From Pristionchus mayeri (lineage: Eukaryota; Nematoda; Chromadorea; Rhabditida; Neodiplogasteridae): a stretch of DNA of 64,000 nucleotides. Within the stretch, counting starts at the first letter, position 1. Each line of letters starts with the position of its first letter. Positions 13,612-25,792 of this stretch are shown here, piece after piece. The notes under the pieces were generated by a model, which was not told the DNA's origin, did not search any database, and saw only the letters and a program-made list of their open reading frames with translations. Where the stretch lies: contig BTRK01000001.1 of assembly GCA_036245805.1 (NCBI GenBank), forward strand, positions 8,246,001 through 8,310,000, written 5' to 3'. The translations under genes were made by a program, and so were the position numbers.

Positions 13612-14675
13612 TTAAAGGAGTGCTCCGGGGAATGAATGTTACGGAGTCCCACCACGAAAATTCTGGGGGGGGGGTGGAACTGTAGCGAATTTACCCTTGA
13701 AAGTTGCGAAAACATAACTAGAGCGAGTGAAACATAAATGAACTCACCACGTCCCTGCGCTTTCAATCAACTTCGCGCTCATGTATTAGGTTGATTCAAA
13801 AGTTTCTTTCTTTTTTCGTGCATGCACATTTTGACCTCCCAAATTCTTCGCATTCGATTAATCAACCAATGATTTTTCAAAGATGGTCTGGGCATATCCA
13901 CACTCTATAGCGAGCGCAATATTGGGCCGGTTCAATAAGTTATTGAACCATACTGTTCAAAAATTTCGGAATTCCAATTAATGATCACAGTATTCTTGCA
14001 CATCGGTGAGGAGGAATAAACTGTGATGCGTTGTGAAGTATCTACCCGTTTGTATATACATGTGCATTTAGGAATGGATTTTCCCACCCGTTCAAGAACT
14101 GATTTTTTCTAAATCATGATTTTGAGATTCACACGCCGAAATCAACACTTTTCGGGGCCCCTTGTTTCCTGTGCATGTTGAAATCCGATTTGTTTGTGCT
14201 TATCTGAACAATACACTCTTATCCTATTACTAGTTGACTGCGAAGAACAAGTCGGCCACAACTATAAGAAATTCAGCAACCAATCGAAAATTTTAAAAAG
14301 TGACCATTTTCCGATTTTTAGATTTTGAATTTTTCCAACTTCTTACGATGCAGCGCGTCTTGATGCCGATCAGTTCAATAGTGGAATATGCTCACATGTG
14401 AATGTAGTTACACCACCATAAGTGGGAACAACTGGAACAATTCCGTTAGTACACTGGGAAATCCGAAATATTCACTAATTAAGCCTAATTAGTTAATTAT
14501 TAGAAGATAATGACCTTCATCAAACTTAATATCAAACTTTATAATCAACCTAATAAATAGCCTTAGAGACGTCTGTGGAACTTCGTTCTAAGTGATTTCT
14601 GATCGGGCGAGTGAGCTCTACAACATCCGCACTATCACTATGGGTGACTGAACATTCCCCGGAGCACCCCTTTAA
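13612..14675 (+). mobile_element. E1 element split by a mariner-like insertion
   Basis: The left E1 part is 13612-13785 and the right part 14554-14675, with TTAA at both outer ends. In intact E1 copies the interior reads atgtaaatagcc. Here the TA of that word is interrupted and duplicated by the insert at 13786-14553. Confidence 0.8.
13786..14553. mobile_element. Mariner-like non-autonomous element
   Basis: Termini TTAGGTTGATTCAAAAGTTT on the left and the complement of TTAGGTTGATTATAAAGTTT on the right, with a TA duplication. TTAGGTTG-type ends are typical of mariner elements. The interior also holds sequence shared with the element at 21533-21970. No transposase frame remains. The mirrored copy in the right arm keeps about 200 bp more. 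Confidence 0.7.
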
Positions 14676-14979
14676 TGGCATTGATGTGCCATCAGTGTAG
14701 AAGCATACCTGCACAATTTGGAAGTAATTGCTCTTCTAGAACGAGAATTACGGCGAAAAAAACTAAAATTTAAAAAAAAGTGAAAAGTGTTGGAAAAGTG
14801 ATTATGTGAAGCAGCGCGTCTTGATGCCGATCAGTTCAATAGTGGAATATGCTCACATGTGAATGTACTTTCACCACCATAAGTGGGAAATATCCATAAT
14901 CTAGTCGATAAACAAAATATATGCGAAAGTCCTGCAAAATGTTGTTTTTGTTCACCATCGACAACTGGATGACATTGGT

Positions 14980-16185
14980 TCTCTCCTGTCGGTATGATAA
15001 TCTAGCAGAAGTAGCGCTCCAAAACGACGGGTCAATTGTTCTTCATTTTTTTATTTCACCTTTTAACATATTATTTTACAAACGCTTCCCATCTCATTTC
15101 ATCTCATGCTCGGTATCGGAATCAAAATTGGGCCAAACAACGGTACTCGACAGTTCAATCAATTCTTCCCCTCAGACGCAAGGAAATAAAATGATCAATA
15201 GTGATATATCAATAATTTATGTCGAATGAGTGCATGGAATGGCAAAATTCCGTCACATGTTCATTCATCCGTGTATCACTTCACTTGTACAGGAATCGAA
15301 CTGAAAAAAATCACTGCGAGCGGGTATTGAGAAAGAGGGACTACCTGCAACTCAAATTGATGCTATAAGAATCACTACTATATCGTTATGCATCTCTACC
15401 AAAGCAATAATTCAAAAAAGCATCAAGTGGATCTTCGTTTCTCCATCTATTCATCATTCTTGGAAACGCATTCGCCACAATCATATCGCGAAAGGAGATC
15501 AAAAAATAAATTTCCGAATTTATGAAATTCTTCGCCAACATTACTACAGATCGAACAGAGATGCGCGCATGGAATGATTGAACGCAACTTATTCTCACCT
15601 CTTGATCATCGCACGTTTGCTATTGACTCTACCTTATTTCTCGTTCCTGTCGCCCCAATTGTCAAATGAAATTTGAAAGTTGCTGAAGTCGCCGTAACGT
15701 TTGCCCGTGACCATTTTCGACTTCTTCTATGCTATAATGAAATATCTTTCCCTTAACATTCTTGTATTGGTCAGACAAATAATTCTTATCTTGTTTCGAT
15801 TAAGAAAAAAGAACGTAATCGCATTTGTGTTTCACTTATTCTAAAACTATAATGTCGCTTCGTAAGAATCAGTGCACGTGCTCTTGATCAGGTGAAAAAT
15901 ATTATCCTTCCTCCTCCTAACACATGCACTCCAATTGTACGCTTAATTCAATCGAGCTTCGCGTAACCTCGGTCATCCGCGCCTTCTGCATCCCCGGCGG
16001 GCGGACTCCGAACAGAAATCCTGATCACTTTAACAGAAAATCTATTTGTAAATCCTACATTCGGCAAATTAATTCAAGCAAATTAATTTTAATAGTGCGT
16101 GAACTAAACTACAAAAATTTGGAAGAAATTTTTAACACCCGCTATTCACTGGTTTCATCAGATCCTCAGAAACCTTCGCATCTCA
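14980..16185 (-). repeat. R repeat unit in left palindrome arm
   Basis: Blocks appear in the same order as at 5690-7222. The stretch 15820-16185 matches 51815-52145 closely and without interruption. This is why I infer that the right arm lost 15918-16603 rather than the left arm gaining it. Confidence 0.65.
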
Positions 16186-16603
16186 AAACTGTACCTTTTT
16201 ACCTTTTTTTACCTTTTTTTCCATTATAATCTCAATATATGCTTGGCTGAAGTCCTCGTAGATCTTACCCGGCAATCTCTAATGTACGTTATTTTATCAA
16301 ATATGAAAATCGTTTTCTTCATGTTCGCTCTTTCGCCGTTCAGAGAAACAACGACGAACAACGATATCAAATATCGAAATAAAGAAATTAATAAAAACGA
16401 AGGAAATCACATTCGCGTTCCACACTTCCTTCAACACCAATATTGTTCCCAGACATTCGATCGAGGATGCTTCACTGTTTGATAAATCGCTAATCATTGA
16501 GTAAAGAAAAAAAAAACGGAACCGCATTTGAATTTATTTTATTTTATAAAGCAAAAGTCGTTACAAATCAACAAAATTAAATTCTAACGCACATCTTGCA
16601 TCA

Positions 16604-17337
16604 ATCTCACCTCTTTCACTCTCAACTCCAATTTTCCGCTCCATCACATCATCAATAACTCGAGCGACGAGTGAGATTTTCCACTTGAGCCATACTCACG
16701 CACAAGGACCGGAAACGATTTCTTCAATTTGATTTTTTTTCAAGATATTTATTGGTCCCAACAACCGCAGGAGAAATTGAACCGGCTTATTTTCGGTTAA
16801 CTCATAATGAGTCTGAAACACCATTCCTCCCTGTTTTATGTTCGGTAATTATGTTACCAAATTGTGTCTCTACGAACGTCGTAAAATGTCGTATTGATCG
16901 GACGCACTCCAAGCAAGTCATCTTCAATGGACAAACTGAACTGTTGTGCTTTAAAAGCGTAGGACAATTAGAGACAATCAGGAATGAAGATGAGGAACAG
17001 TTCAGTTTGTCCATTGAAGATGACTTGCTTGGAGTGCGTCCGATCAATACGACATTTTACGACGTTCGTAGAGACACAATTTGGTAACATAATTACCGAA
17101 CATAAAACAGGGAGGAATGGTGTTTCAGACTCATTATGAGTTAACCGAAAATAAGCCGGTTCAATTTCTCCTGCGGTTGTTGGGACCAATAAATATCTTG
17201 AAAAAAAATCAAATTGAAGAAATCGTTTCCGGACCTTGTGCGTGAGTATGGCTCAAGTGGAAAATCTCACTCGTCGCTCGAGTTATTGATGATGTGATGG
17301 AGCGGAAAATTGGAGTTGAGAGTGAAAGAGGTGAGAT
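16604..17337. repeat. Inner core of the giant palindrome
   Basis: Arms of about 330 bp, with caattttccgctccatcac on the left and its complement on the right, and a centre of about 60 bp. The two frames beginning MVPTTAGEIEP on opposite strands are the same arm read twice. In the right half this core joins the outer arm directly. Confidence 0.85.
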
Positions 17338-18368
17338 TGTGTTAGGAGGAGGAAGGATAATATTTTTCACCTGATCAAGAGCACGTGCACTGATTCTTAC
17401 GAAGCGACATTATAGTTTTAGAATAAGTGAAACACAAATGCGATTACGTTCTTTTTTTCTTAATCGAAACAAGATAAGAATTATTTGTCTGACCAATACA
17501 AGAATGTTAAGGGAAAGATATTTCATTATAGCATAGAAGAAGTCGAAAATGGTCACGGGCAAACGTTACGGCGACTTCAGCAACTTTCAAATTTCATTTG
17601 ACAATTGGGGCGACAGGAACGAGAAATAAGGTAGAGTCAATAGCAAACGTGCGATGATCAAGAGGTGAGAATAAGTTGCGTTCAATCATTCCATGCGCGC
17701 ATCTCTGTTCGATCTGTAGTAATGTTGGCGAAGAATTTCATAAATTCGGAAATTTATTTTTTGATCTCCTTTCGCGATATGATTGTGGCGAATGCGTTTC
17801 CAAGAATGATGAATAGATGGAGAAACGAAGATCCACTTGATGCTTTTTTGAATTATTGCTTTGGTAGAGATGCATAACGATATAGTAGTGATTCTTATAG
17901 CATCAATTTGAGTTGCAGGTAGTCCCTCTTTCTCAATACCCGCTCGCAGTGATTTTTTTCAGTTCGATTCCTGTACAAGTGAAGTGATACACGGATGAAT
18001 GAACATGTGACGGAATTTTGCCATTCCATGCACTCATTCGACATAAATTATTGATATATCACTATTGATCATTTTATTTCCTTGCGTCTGAGGGGAAGAA
18101 TTGATTGAACTGTCGAGTACCGTTGTTTGGCCCAATTTTGATTCCGATACCGAGCATGAGATGAAATGAGATGGGAAGCGTTTGTAAAATAATATGTTAA
18201 AAGGTGAAATAAAAAAATGAAGAACAATTGACCCGTCGTTTTGGAGCGCTACTTCTGCTAGATTATCATACCGACAGGAGAGAACCAATGTCATCCAGTT
18301 GTCGATGGTGAACAAAAACAACATTTTGCAGGACTTTCGCATATATTTTGTTTATCGACTAGATTATG

Positions 18369-19447
18369 GATATTTTGATTTTTTCCCCAACGTACGGACA
18401 AAAGTATTGGGATTTTTTTCAAATGCTCATATCTTCCTTTAAAATCAAGCTAGAGACTTGTTCTTTTTTCCATTATGTAGGAGGATGAAAGTATTACATG
18501 CTCAAGATATTAAGTTTGATGAAGGTCATTATCTTCTAATAATTAACTAATTAGGCTTAATTAGTGAATATTTCGGATTTCCCAGTGTACTAACGGAATT
18601 GTTCCAGTTGTTCCCACTTATGGTGGTGTAACTACATTCACATGTGAGCATATTCCACTATTGAACTGATCGGCATCAAGACGCGCTGCATCGTAAGAAG
18701 TTGGAAAAATTCAAAACCTAAAAATCGGAAAATGGTCACTTTTTAAAATTTTCGATTGGTTGCTGAATTTCTTATAGTTGTGGCCGACTTGTTCTTCGCA
18801 GTCAACTAGTAATAGGATAAGAGTGTATTGTTCAGATAAGCACAAACAAATCGGATTTCAACATGCACAGGAAACAAGGGGCCCCGAAAAGTGTTGATTT
18901 CGGCGTGTGAATCTCAAAATCATGATTTAGAAAAAATCAGTTCTTGAACGGGTGGGAAAATCCATTCCTAAATGCACATGTATATACAAACGGGTAGGTA
19001 CTTCACAACGCATCACAGTTTATTCCTCCTCACCGATGTGCAAGAATACTGTGATCATTAATTGGAATTCCGAAATTTTTGAACAGTATGGTTCAATAAT
19101 TGGGCCCATATTTCAAGAGGGCTATTCTTTGCTGAGTAGTGTTGATGTGTCATATGATATGCCCAATCACAGTACTCCACAATAAAATGCCAAAGTCGAG
19201 CTCATCACATTTTCCACGGAGCTTTGGACGATAGAAAAGTCCGTAGTGCTGACCAAGTTTGACAATTTCCGAATTAAACTGTCCCATCCTCACTTATTGA
19301 ACCGGCCCAATATTGCGCTCGCTATAGAGTGTGGATATGCCCAGACCATCTTTGAAAAATCATTAGTTGATTAATCGAATGCGAAGAATTTGGGAGGTCA
19401 AAATGTGCATGCACGAAAAAAGAAAGAAACTTTTGAATCAACCTAAT
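18369..19447. mobile_element. Mirrored mariner-like and Tc1-like remnants
   Basis: The right-arm counterpart of the 13786 element, ending aatcaacctaata at 19447. It is fused at about 18505 to a Tc1-like terminus (cgtacggacaaaagtattgg) shared with the element ending at about 21970. The frame at 18952-19185 is not recognised as a transposase. Confidence 0.55.
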
Positions 19448-19615
19448 ACATGAGCGCGAAGTTGATTGAAAGCGCAGGGACGTGGTGAGTTCATTTATGT
19501 TTCATTCGCTCTAGTTATGTCTTCGCAACTTTCAAGGGTAAATTCGCTACAGTTTCCCCCCCAGAATTTTCGTGGTGGGACTCCGTAACATTCATTCCCC
19601 GGAGCACTCCTTTAA
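19447..19615 (-). mobile_element. E1 half-copy, right palindrome arm
   Basis: The mirror of 13612-13785: it ends in ggagcactcctttaa next to ttcgaa and is cut on its inner side at the mariner-like element. Confidence 0.75.
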
Positions 19616-21532
19616 TTCGAATCTTATACGTCAATTTTGGACAAAAATCGATTTTTAAAATATTGATGTTTTTGACCTACCGAGATCTTACTGTAGTGTC
19701 CAGTAAAAATCTGCAAAATATTTATGTGATAGGAATCACTGCCTAGATTTCAAATACTGAAAACTAGACGTTTGTATACCTCCGCCTTTCAATTTTGTGG
19801 CCGTTCATTTGCGCGAAGTGCGCAATCCGCTACCCTCTCCACAACATGATTTTATGTTTTTGATTACTGTTATGAGCGATTCTAAGCTGGCCAATCAATC
19901 GATGGGCCAATCAATCGATGGCCTAACTTTCTTCCTCCGATTTGGAGCATGGCGGCAAGTATTTCAACCGCATATGCTTCAACAACATTCCCCGACGCGA
20001 CTGCGTTCGTTCCTCCAAGCTCATCCAGGAGTTGTTCGATGCATCGTATCGACACCACCCCTCGGAGAAACTTGATCGCAATCATCCCTGCTACCATTCC
20101 TTCTACCTGGTAGACGGTTACTTGCTCTCTCGGGACAAGACCGACCGTTACTTCATGCACACCCAGTCAACTATCTTCACAGCTTTGGAGCATCTTTATC
20201 GAGAGATTGAGAAACTCCAGACCGATATGATCACCATCCACGAGTCTATCAAGCAACTCGCCTCTCTTCATTCCCCTCTTCAGTCATCGATCGATGGTTT
20301 TTCCAAGAAACTCGTCGAACTTTCTTCAGGAAGTCAACCGGACCGCCAAGGAAGTCAACCAGACCGACATCAAGCCTGATTCCACTGTTCATCCCCGTAA
20401 GAGGCAAGTATTCTTGCGAAACTTGTCGCTTGCTGAGAATGACGCTATTTCCGTCTAGAATCTCTGCGAGGGGATCAAATCCCCCCTCCCTGTTACATCG
20501 TTCAGATTGAAGGGACCGGGAATCCGTCCCCTCATTCTAACCTATTCAACTGCCGAGGAGGCAGTCCAGTTCATCATTTCCCTCTCCAGGAGCAAGAGGG
20601 AAGGATTGCATTCCCATCTGGTCGCTCGTTTGAACTATTCGGTCAAGGATAAGAAGATCTTCCAGTCAGCGTGGGCTGAGGTATGCGCCAGGAATTATCA
20701 AGCCGGAGAGCTGATCTATGTGGTGAAGAACCTCAAGGTCATCCGACTGGAGAAGTCAGAATCATGGAGGAGGAAAGAGCGCCCGACCCGTGAGTGAGAT
20801 CCTCCCCCCTCCCCTCCCACCAATCTTATTTCGCATAACCATTGTCCTGTCAATGTATCTCCCCATGCTCAATTATGTTCTGTATTGATATTCCATTCCA
20901 TTATCTGCAATGTCTTCGCTACTACCTTACTACAACCTTACAATTTCTTCGATTTCTTCGCACATTGAGCTCTCCCCTTTCCTATGTATTATTTGTGTTC
21001 CTAAAGTATTACACACTGTCCATTCCTCCATCATGGTTGAGTCATCCTTATCTTCCCTTTTCTCTTATTTTCGACTTCACATCATCTGCTTTCCATTCAC
21101 TTCGGGTCGACTTCAATACGATCAAAATCACGTATTATCCCTCCATTCGTCGATTTCAACGTATCCATTCCATCCAAGCTAATGGCGCTTGTTTCGCGTA
21201 TTTTTGCTGCGATAAAGATATATATTAAATATGACATCTTGGGCCAAAAGCTTTTTTTGAGAGCAAAATCGAGGGAAAATCAGCTGTTCTGTCATTTTCG
21301 ATTTGGTGGATTAGGCTTGGGAGCACTCGATTCGCACACATTAACAGCCACGAAATTGGAAGGTGGAGTTACGCAAACGTCTAGTTTTCACTATTTGAAA
21401 TCTTGGCAGTGATTCCTATCACATATATATTTTGCAGATTTTTACTGGACTCTACAGTAAGATCTTGGTAGGTCAAAAACATCAATATTTTAAAAATCGA
21501 TTTTTGTCAAAAATTGACACATAAGGTTCGAA
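19616..21532. mobile_element. Fold-back element enclosing an ORF1 relic
   Basis: Both outer ends start with ttcgaa followed by a variant of cttatacgtcaattttggac. The inverted arms are about 200 bp (19616-19840 and about 21330-21532), sharing gtaggtcaaaaacatcaata and gtgattcctatcaca in opposite orientation. Between them lies GC-richer coding-like sequence unlike a MITE interior. Either a retrotransposon fragment inserted into a MITE, or the element captured it. Confidence 0.7.
19872..20797 (+). pseudogene. Non-LTR retrotransposon ORF1-like relic
   Basis: Coding-like sequence runs across three frames. An N-terminal piece starts MSDSKLANQS at 19872. A middle piece (19942-20379) contains a probable coiled coil (HLYREIEKLQTDMITIHES). 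A C-terminal piece (about 20390-20797) contains IRPLILTYSTAEEAVQFI and QAGELIYVVKNLKVIRL, broken by a TAG after ENDAISV near 20458. A coiled coil followed by an RRM-like block fits the ORF1 protein of CR1/L1-like elements, an RNA-binding chaperone. Codon use is GC-richer than the surroundings. At least two frameshifts and one stop make it dead. Family call is inference from pattern. Confidence 0.5.
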
Positions 21533-21970
21533 TGCATAATATTGATGTGCCATCAGTGTATAAGCATACCTGCAAAATTTGGAAGTTATTGCTCTTCTAG
21601 AACGAGAATTACGGCAAAAAAAACTAAAATTTCTAGGTGTTGGCAAAGTGATTCGATGAAGCAGAGCGTCTTGATACCGATCAGTTCAATAGTGGAATAT
21701 GCTCACATGTGAATGTACTTTCACCACCATAAGTGGGAACAACTGGAACAATTCCGCTAGTAAACTGGAAAATCCGAAATATTCACTAATTAAGCATAAT
21801 TAGTTAATTATTAGAAGATAATGACCTTCATCAAACTTAATATCGTGATCATGTAATACTTTCATCCTCCTACATAAAGGAAAAAAAGAACAAGTCTCTT
21901 GCTTGATTTTAAAGGAAGATATGAACATTTGAAAAAAATCCCAATTCTTTTGTCCAATACTGTACGAAGG
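21533..21970. mobile_element. Tc1-like non-autonomous element
   Basis: It starts with attgatgtgccatcagtgta and ends with the complement of TACAGTATTGGACAAAAG. Partial copies lie at 14676-14888 and inside the mariner-like inserts at 14345-14525 and 18369-18700. The shared word ttggaagttattgctcttct marks the family. Confidence 0.5.
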
Positions 21971-24020
21971 ATCTAATTAAAGTGGATTTCTTTCCTAAAT
22001 TGATGTAGAGAGGAAGAAGCGGAGAGTCACCGGGCGAATTAGCATTTAGACTATTGAGGACATAGAAAGAGAGAGAACTGCAAGAACTACGGCATTAGAA
22101 TTTCAGTGTGTGGGAAGTTTGGCAACCATGAAAACGGGGCTGGCTCCCGGCAATAATGTTCAAACGATTCTTGGCGGTTTTTGGTGTCACGCTGTTCCTA
22201 AATGGGGATGTTATGTGAGCGAGGCACTATAGATCATCAGTCGGCAATAAGATCAGATAATACAGTATGGTACAGTGCAATCAATCGATTGCAGGAGGCA
22301 GAAGATCGTCTTCGTAAGGAGTCAAAGGCACGGAAGATCTCGTCGCCAGATAGAGAGACGAAGAATGGGGGAATGGATAGGAGGGAGAAGAGTGCGGGTC
22401 AGTGAGAGAATGAAGGAGATCCCAGAGAAATTTCATACTATTTTTATCGGAAATACATATGTTTAAAAAACAATCAACGATCAGATAGCGACTTGAAGTT
22501 GATGTATCCTAGATTGTGAAGCGGTTTATTCCGTGATAATTATTAAAATCGGTTAAATACTTTTCCATATTAAGATTATTTATCTTTGTCCGACCCAGGG
22601 AAATCTCCGCCCCGTCGATCAGTACTGCCCGATAAATTGAGAGTTTTGCGCTTCATCTATTCCCCATTAGGAGGGCCATTTCATCTTTTCCAATGATATC
22701 GATTTTTTACTATGAATTTCTTGTTTGTCCCTATAGTCAAATTCAAACAGTTGATACGTTATGGCCCGGATAATATTCCAATCTTGTACTTGGCGTTTTG
22801 TGTTTCTCGATAGGGGTATAATACATTCATTTTCGTGCATTTTCTTACGTATTTTAACGCGTAGAATACACATTTTGATATTCTAGACCACAAAAATGTA
22901 ATATGAACATGATATAGTCGAAATACGTCTCGCCATTTCGCTGAAACAATTCCAAAATAGTTGATCTTACTGACGTCAGCACTTATGAATTCCGGATTTC
23001 TTCCTGTTTCGTACATATTTTTTTTCTTTTTCATGTTCTTTCTAACGATCAATCTGGATGCCGAAAATAGGCTTCAATGCACAAAAATGATGGAGAAAGG
23101 TTTGAAGATTTTGAAAGTTCAGACTCATTCATCTATATCATGCGACCGTTGAAAGTTGAAGGAATGATTGTTGGTTTGGTGTATCATCTTTGCTATGAAT
23201 GAAGATAGAACCTGGTCGTGCAATTGTTCTCCAGTTGTTGGTCTAAAAAATAATATTTTCCATTATTCAGCCCGATTCTACAGTTTGATTGTGGCGAATA
23301 CGCTTCTCAGAATGATGATGAGAGGGAGCAACGAAGAATCACTAGGCGCATTTCCATTGCGTTTGTTTGCATTATATCTTTGATGCGATACAGTGGTAAC
23401 GTAACAGTGCTCCTTAGATTATCAATTTATTCTTCAAGTCGTCCCTTTTTCTCTGAAGCTTCAGACAGTGCAGCATTCCCTTCGACGCTTGCAGCATGTG
23501 AAGAGGGACACGGAGTATTGAAAAAAAGTCAATATAAACGACCCGCGAATTTTGTGTTTCATCTTTGCTAGATTTGGCGAGAGTCTTACTGACTGCAATT
23601 TCTCACTTCTCAATATGCCTAAACTGAAAAAAATATATTATTTCTCGGTGAGATAGAAGTTCAGTAGTCTGTACATTGATGTTACCAAGAAAAAAAATAA
23701 ACTGTAAAACATTTTACAATTTTTTTTCGCATGAGATCGATGTTCAATTGCGATAATCAAGAATGGAAATGAGTCAGTTGTGAGGAGTAATCGCGAGAAC
23801 AACATATCTTCCTCTTTTCCGTGTACCCTCTCGAAAAAGTGTGAATGGCGATCTGGCGTTGCACCCTAACGTTGAGTTCTCGGAGAGAAGTACATTTTGT
23901 GCGTTAATGATAAGTATCCTTAATCCCCTCAGGCCATATACCTATCTGCAGCTGCAGCTAGTGCAGCACTCTCTTCGACGTCTGCACCAAGATAAGAGGA
24001 GGGAGAAGGGAGGAATGAAC
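21971..24020. other. No gene recognised; one reversed R block
   Basis: A purine-rich tract (about 22040-22430) underlies the short frames at 22202-22466. At 23270-23395 an R block lies in reverse orientation (the plus strand reads LIVANTLLRMM and GSNEESLGAF, which other copies read on the minus strand). The rest is AT-rich. Confidence 0.4.
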
Positions 24021-24065
24021 ATTTGAGGGGAAGGCCATTCGAATTGAATGACCTTCCCCTCAAAT
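24021..24065. repeat. Near-perfect 45-bp hairpin
   Basis: Stem atttgaggggaaggccattc / gaatgaccttcccctcaaat around gaattg, with one mismatch. It is compact enough to act as a stem-loop in RNA, but no gene context supports a function. Confidence 0.7.
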
Positions 24066-24169
24066 TGCTAAATATACCATAATCTGAAAGCTTTTTGTGT
24101 CTGGCGCTTTCGATTCGGAAGAGATTTTGATAGTTTCTGTGCAGTTGAAATACACCCATCTGAACGAAC

Positions 24170-24544
24170 CATCTGATGGGTGCCATCATCTGACGACACC
24201 CATCTGAACGAACTAAAATTTAAAATTCAATTTTTTTTCGAATTTTCGATTTTTCTCGATGGGTTTGAATCAGATCGAAATATAATTTGAGTGGTATAAT
24301 GGGTAGCCAGCGGCGGATCTTTTAGAATATGCGCCGTTCTAATCGATGAGGAAATAATAAAAATCGTGGGATTACGGTAGCACCCCCCAAGTTAGGCGCT
24401 CTTTGTTGGGAATGATCTAGAACACTAAATAAGTGGTGGGTGAGCAGGCTTCGTCGAGTACTACATGTATGCAAATTTTGGTCAATTTTGATTTTTCGCA
24501 CTTTGCCAAGCATATGTTTGTTCACTGACTCAAATAGTCTCTCT
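24170..24544. repeat. Dispersed repeat plus partial E2 arm
   Basis: 24185-24340 matches 41458-41640 (cccatctgaacga, gcgccg...taa). 24400-24544 repeats the outer part of the adjacent E2 arm in inverted orientation (gatctagaacactaaataag, agtactacatgtatgca), making a small extra fold around 24545. Confidence 0.55.
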
Positions 24545-25792
24545 TATGAGAGACTATCTGAGTGAATGAACATTTTTGTGTACAAGCTTGGCATGAAGCC
24601 AAAAATCGAAATCCTCCTAAATGTGCATACATGTAGTACTCGGTGAGTATAGCTCAGGCGTGGCTTATTTAGTGTTCTAGATCACGCATTGAGAAGTGCG
24701 CCGCACTTTAGTCCGAAAAAGGCAATTTTCGAACTTTGCCATTTCGCTATCGACCCGAACGGTTAATATCTCTAAAAATGCGGAATATTCAGGTGATCAC
24801 ACCTACCAAGTTTCGTAATAATTGGATTAAAACTCTAAGCTTACTCGTTGGAGGGCCTGCCATATTTTCTTTCGTTGTATTTGTAGTTCTGGCTACTAAC
24901 TATATATTAAAGCAAAACAATTAAAATTTAAAAAATATCTTTTAGAGAAAACAGCAAGCAACGGCCGGCAACTTGAAATAAAATCAGTTTGTAATAGGAA
25001 TTGGCCTACCGTAACCCAAAGCAGAACTGGAGGGCAGGTGTTCGAGAGTTATCCTACATGGAGTACTCGATGAGGGAACTCTACCACAATCAATAAAATT
25101 TCGATGCATCCTCGCGCGCAAGAGCGCTGATGTAAAAAAATATCGAGATATTACGGTAGCTTTTCAACATCAGCGCTCTTGCGCGCGCGGATGCATGTCG
25201 AAATTGTATTGATTGTGGTAGAGTTCCCTCATCGAGTACTCCATGTAGGATAACTCTCGAACACCTGCCCTCTAGTTCTGCTTTGGGTTACGGTATGTCA
25301 ATGCCTATTACAAACTGACTTTATTTCAAGTTGCCGGCCGTTGTTTGCTGTTTTCTCTAAAAGTTATTTTTTAAATTTTAATTGTTTTGCTTTAATAGAT
25401 AGTTAGTAACCAGAACTACAAATACAATGAAAGAAAATATGGCAAGCCCTCCAACGAGTAAGCTTTAAAATTCGATTAAACCAAAATATATCGATTTTTC
25501 GTTGTATCATGAAGTTTTAATCAAATTATTACGAAACTTGGTAGGTGTGATCACCTGAATATTCCGCATTTTTAGAGATATTAACCGCTCGGATCGATAG
25601 CGAAATGGCAAAGTTCGAAAATTGCCTTTTTCGGACTAAAGTGCGGCGCACTTCTCAATGCGTGATCTAGAACACTAAATAAGCCAGACCTGAGCTATAC
25701 TCACCGAGTACTACATGTATGCACATTCAGGAGGATTTCGATTTTTGGCTTAGTGCCAAGCATTTGTTCAATTTCTCAGAGTCTCTCTTATA
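24545..25792. mobile_element. E2 double-hairpin element, copy 1
   Basis: Outer ends tatgagagactatctgagtg and its degenerate complement. Arms of about 580-640 bp meet at a GC-rich core where cgcgcgcaagagcgctgatg (about 25110) faces its complement (about 25170) across about 35 bp. A second full copy is at 58579-59869, and single-arm remnants lie at 41195-41350 and 47225-47400. No transposase is present. It lies just downstream of RGL copy A, where the Ras-association exons would be expected. Confidence 0.75.

Larger units (their letters stand above)
13606..19621. repeat. Giant 6-kb palindrome
   Basis: The two halves mirror around about 16970. Outer arms pair 13606-15917 with 17341-19621; inner arms pair 16604-16940 with about 17000-17337. 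Both ends read ttcgaa next to TTAA. Peptides read from opposite arms (14921-15229 against 18342-18034; 15386-15598 against 17877-17665) are identical, so the arms are very similar. The right half lacks the segment equivalent to 15918-16603, and the left lacks about 200 bp near 13940 that the right retains. It contains an E1 copy, a mariner-like insert and an R unit. Confidence 0.85.

Noticed and set aside
16752..17189. Pair of frames starting MVPTTAGEIEP on opposite strands
   Set aside because: They are the same palindrome arm read twice; duplication explains the similarity, not conservation.
14921..18342. Two identical 102-codon frames on opposite strands
   Set aside because: Mirror images in the giant palindrome, with no codon bias or family motif.
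20842..21228. Plus-strand frame of 128 codons after the ORF1 relic
   Set aside because: The composition is pyrimidine-rich and hydrophobic by base bias; it fits a retrotransposon untranslated tail better than a protein.
22202..22466. Two overlapping Arg/Lys-rich frames
   Set aside because: Produced by a purine-rich tract, with no start context, splice sites or homology.
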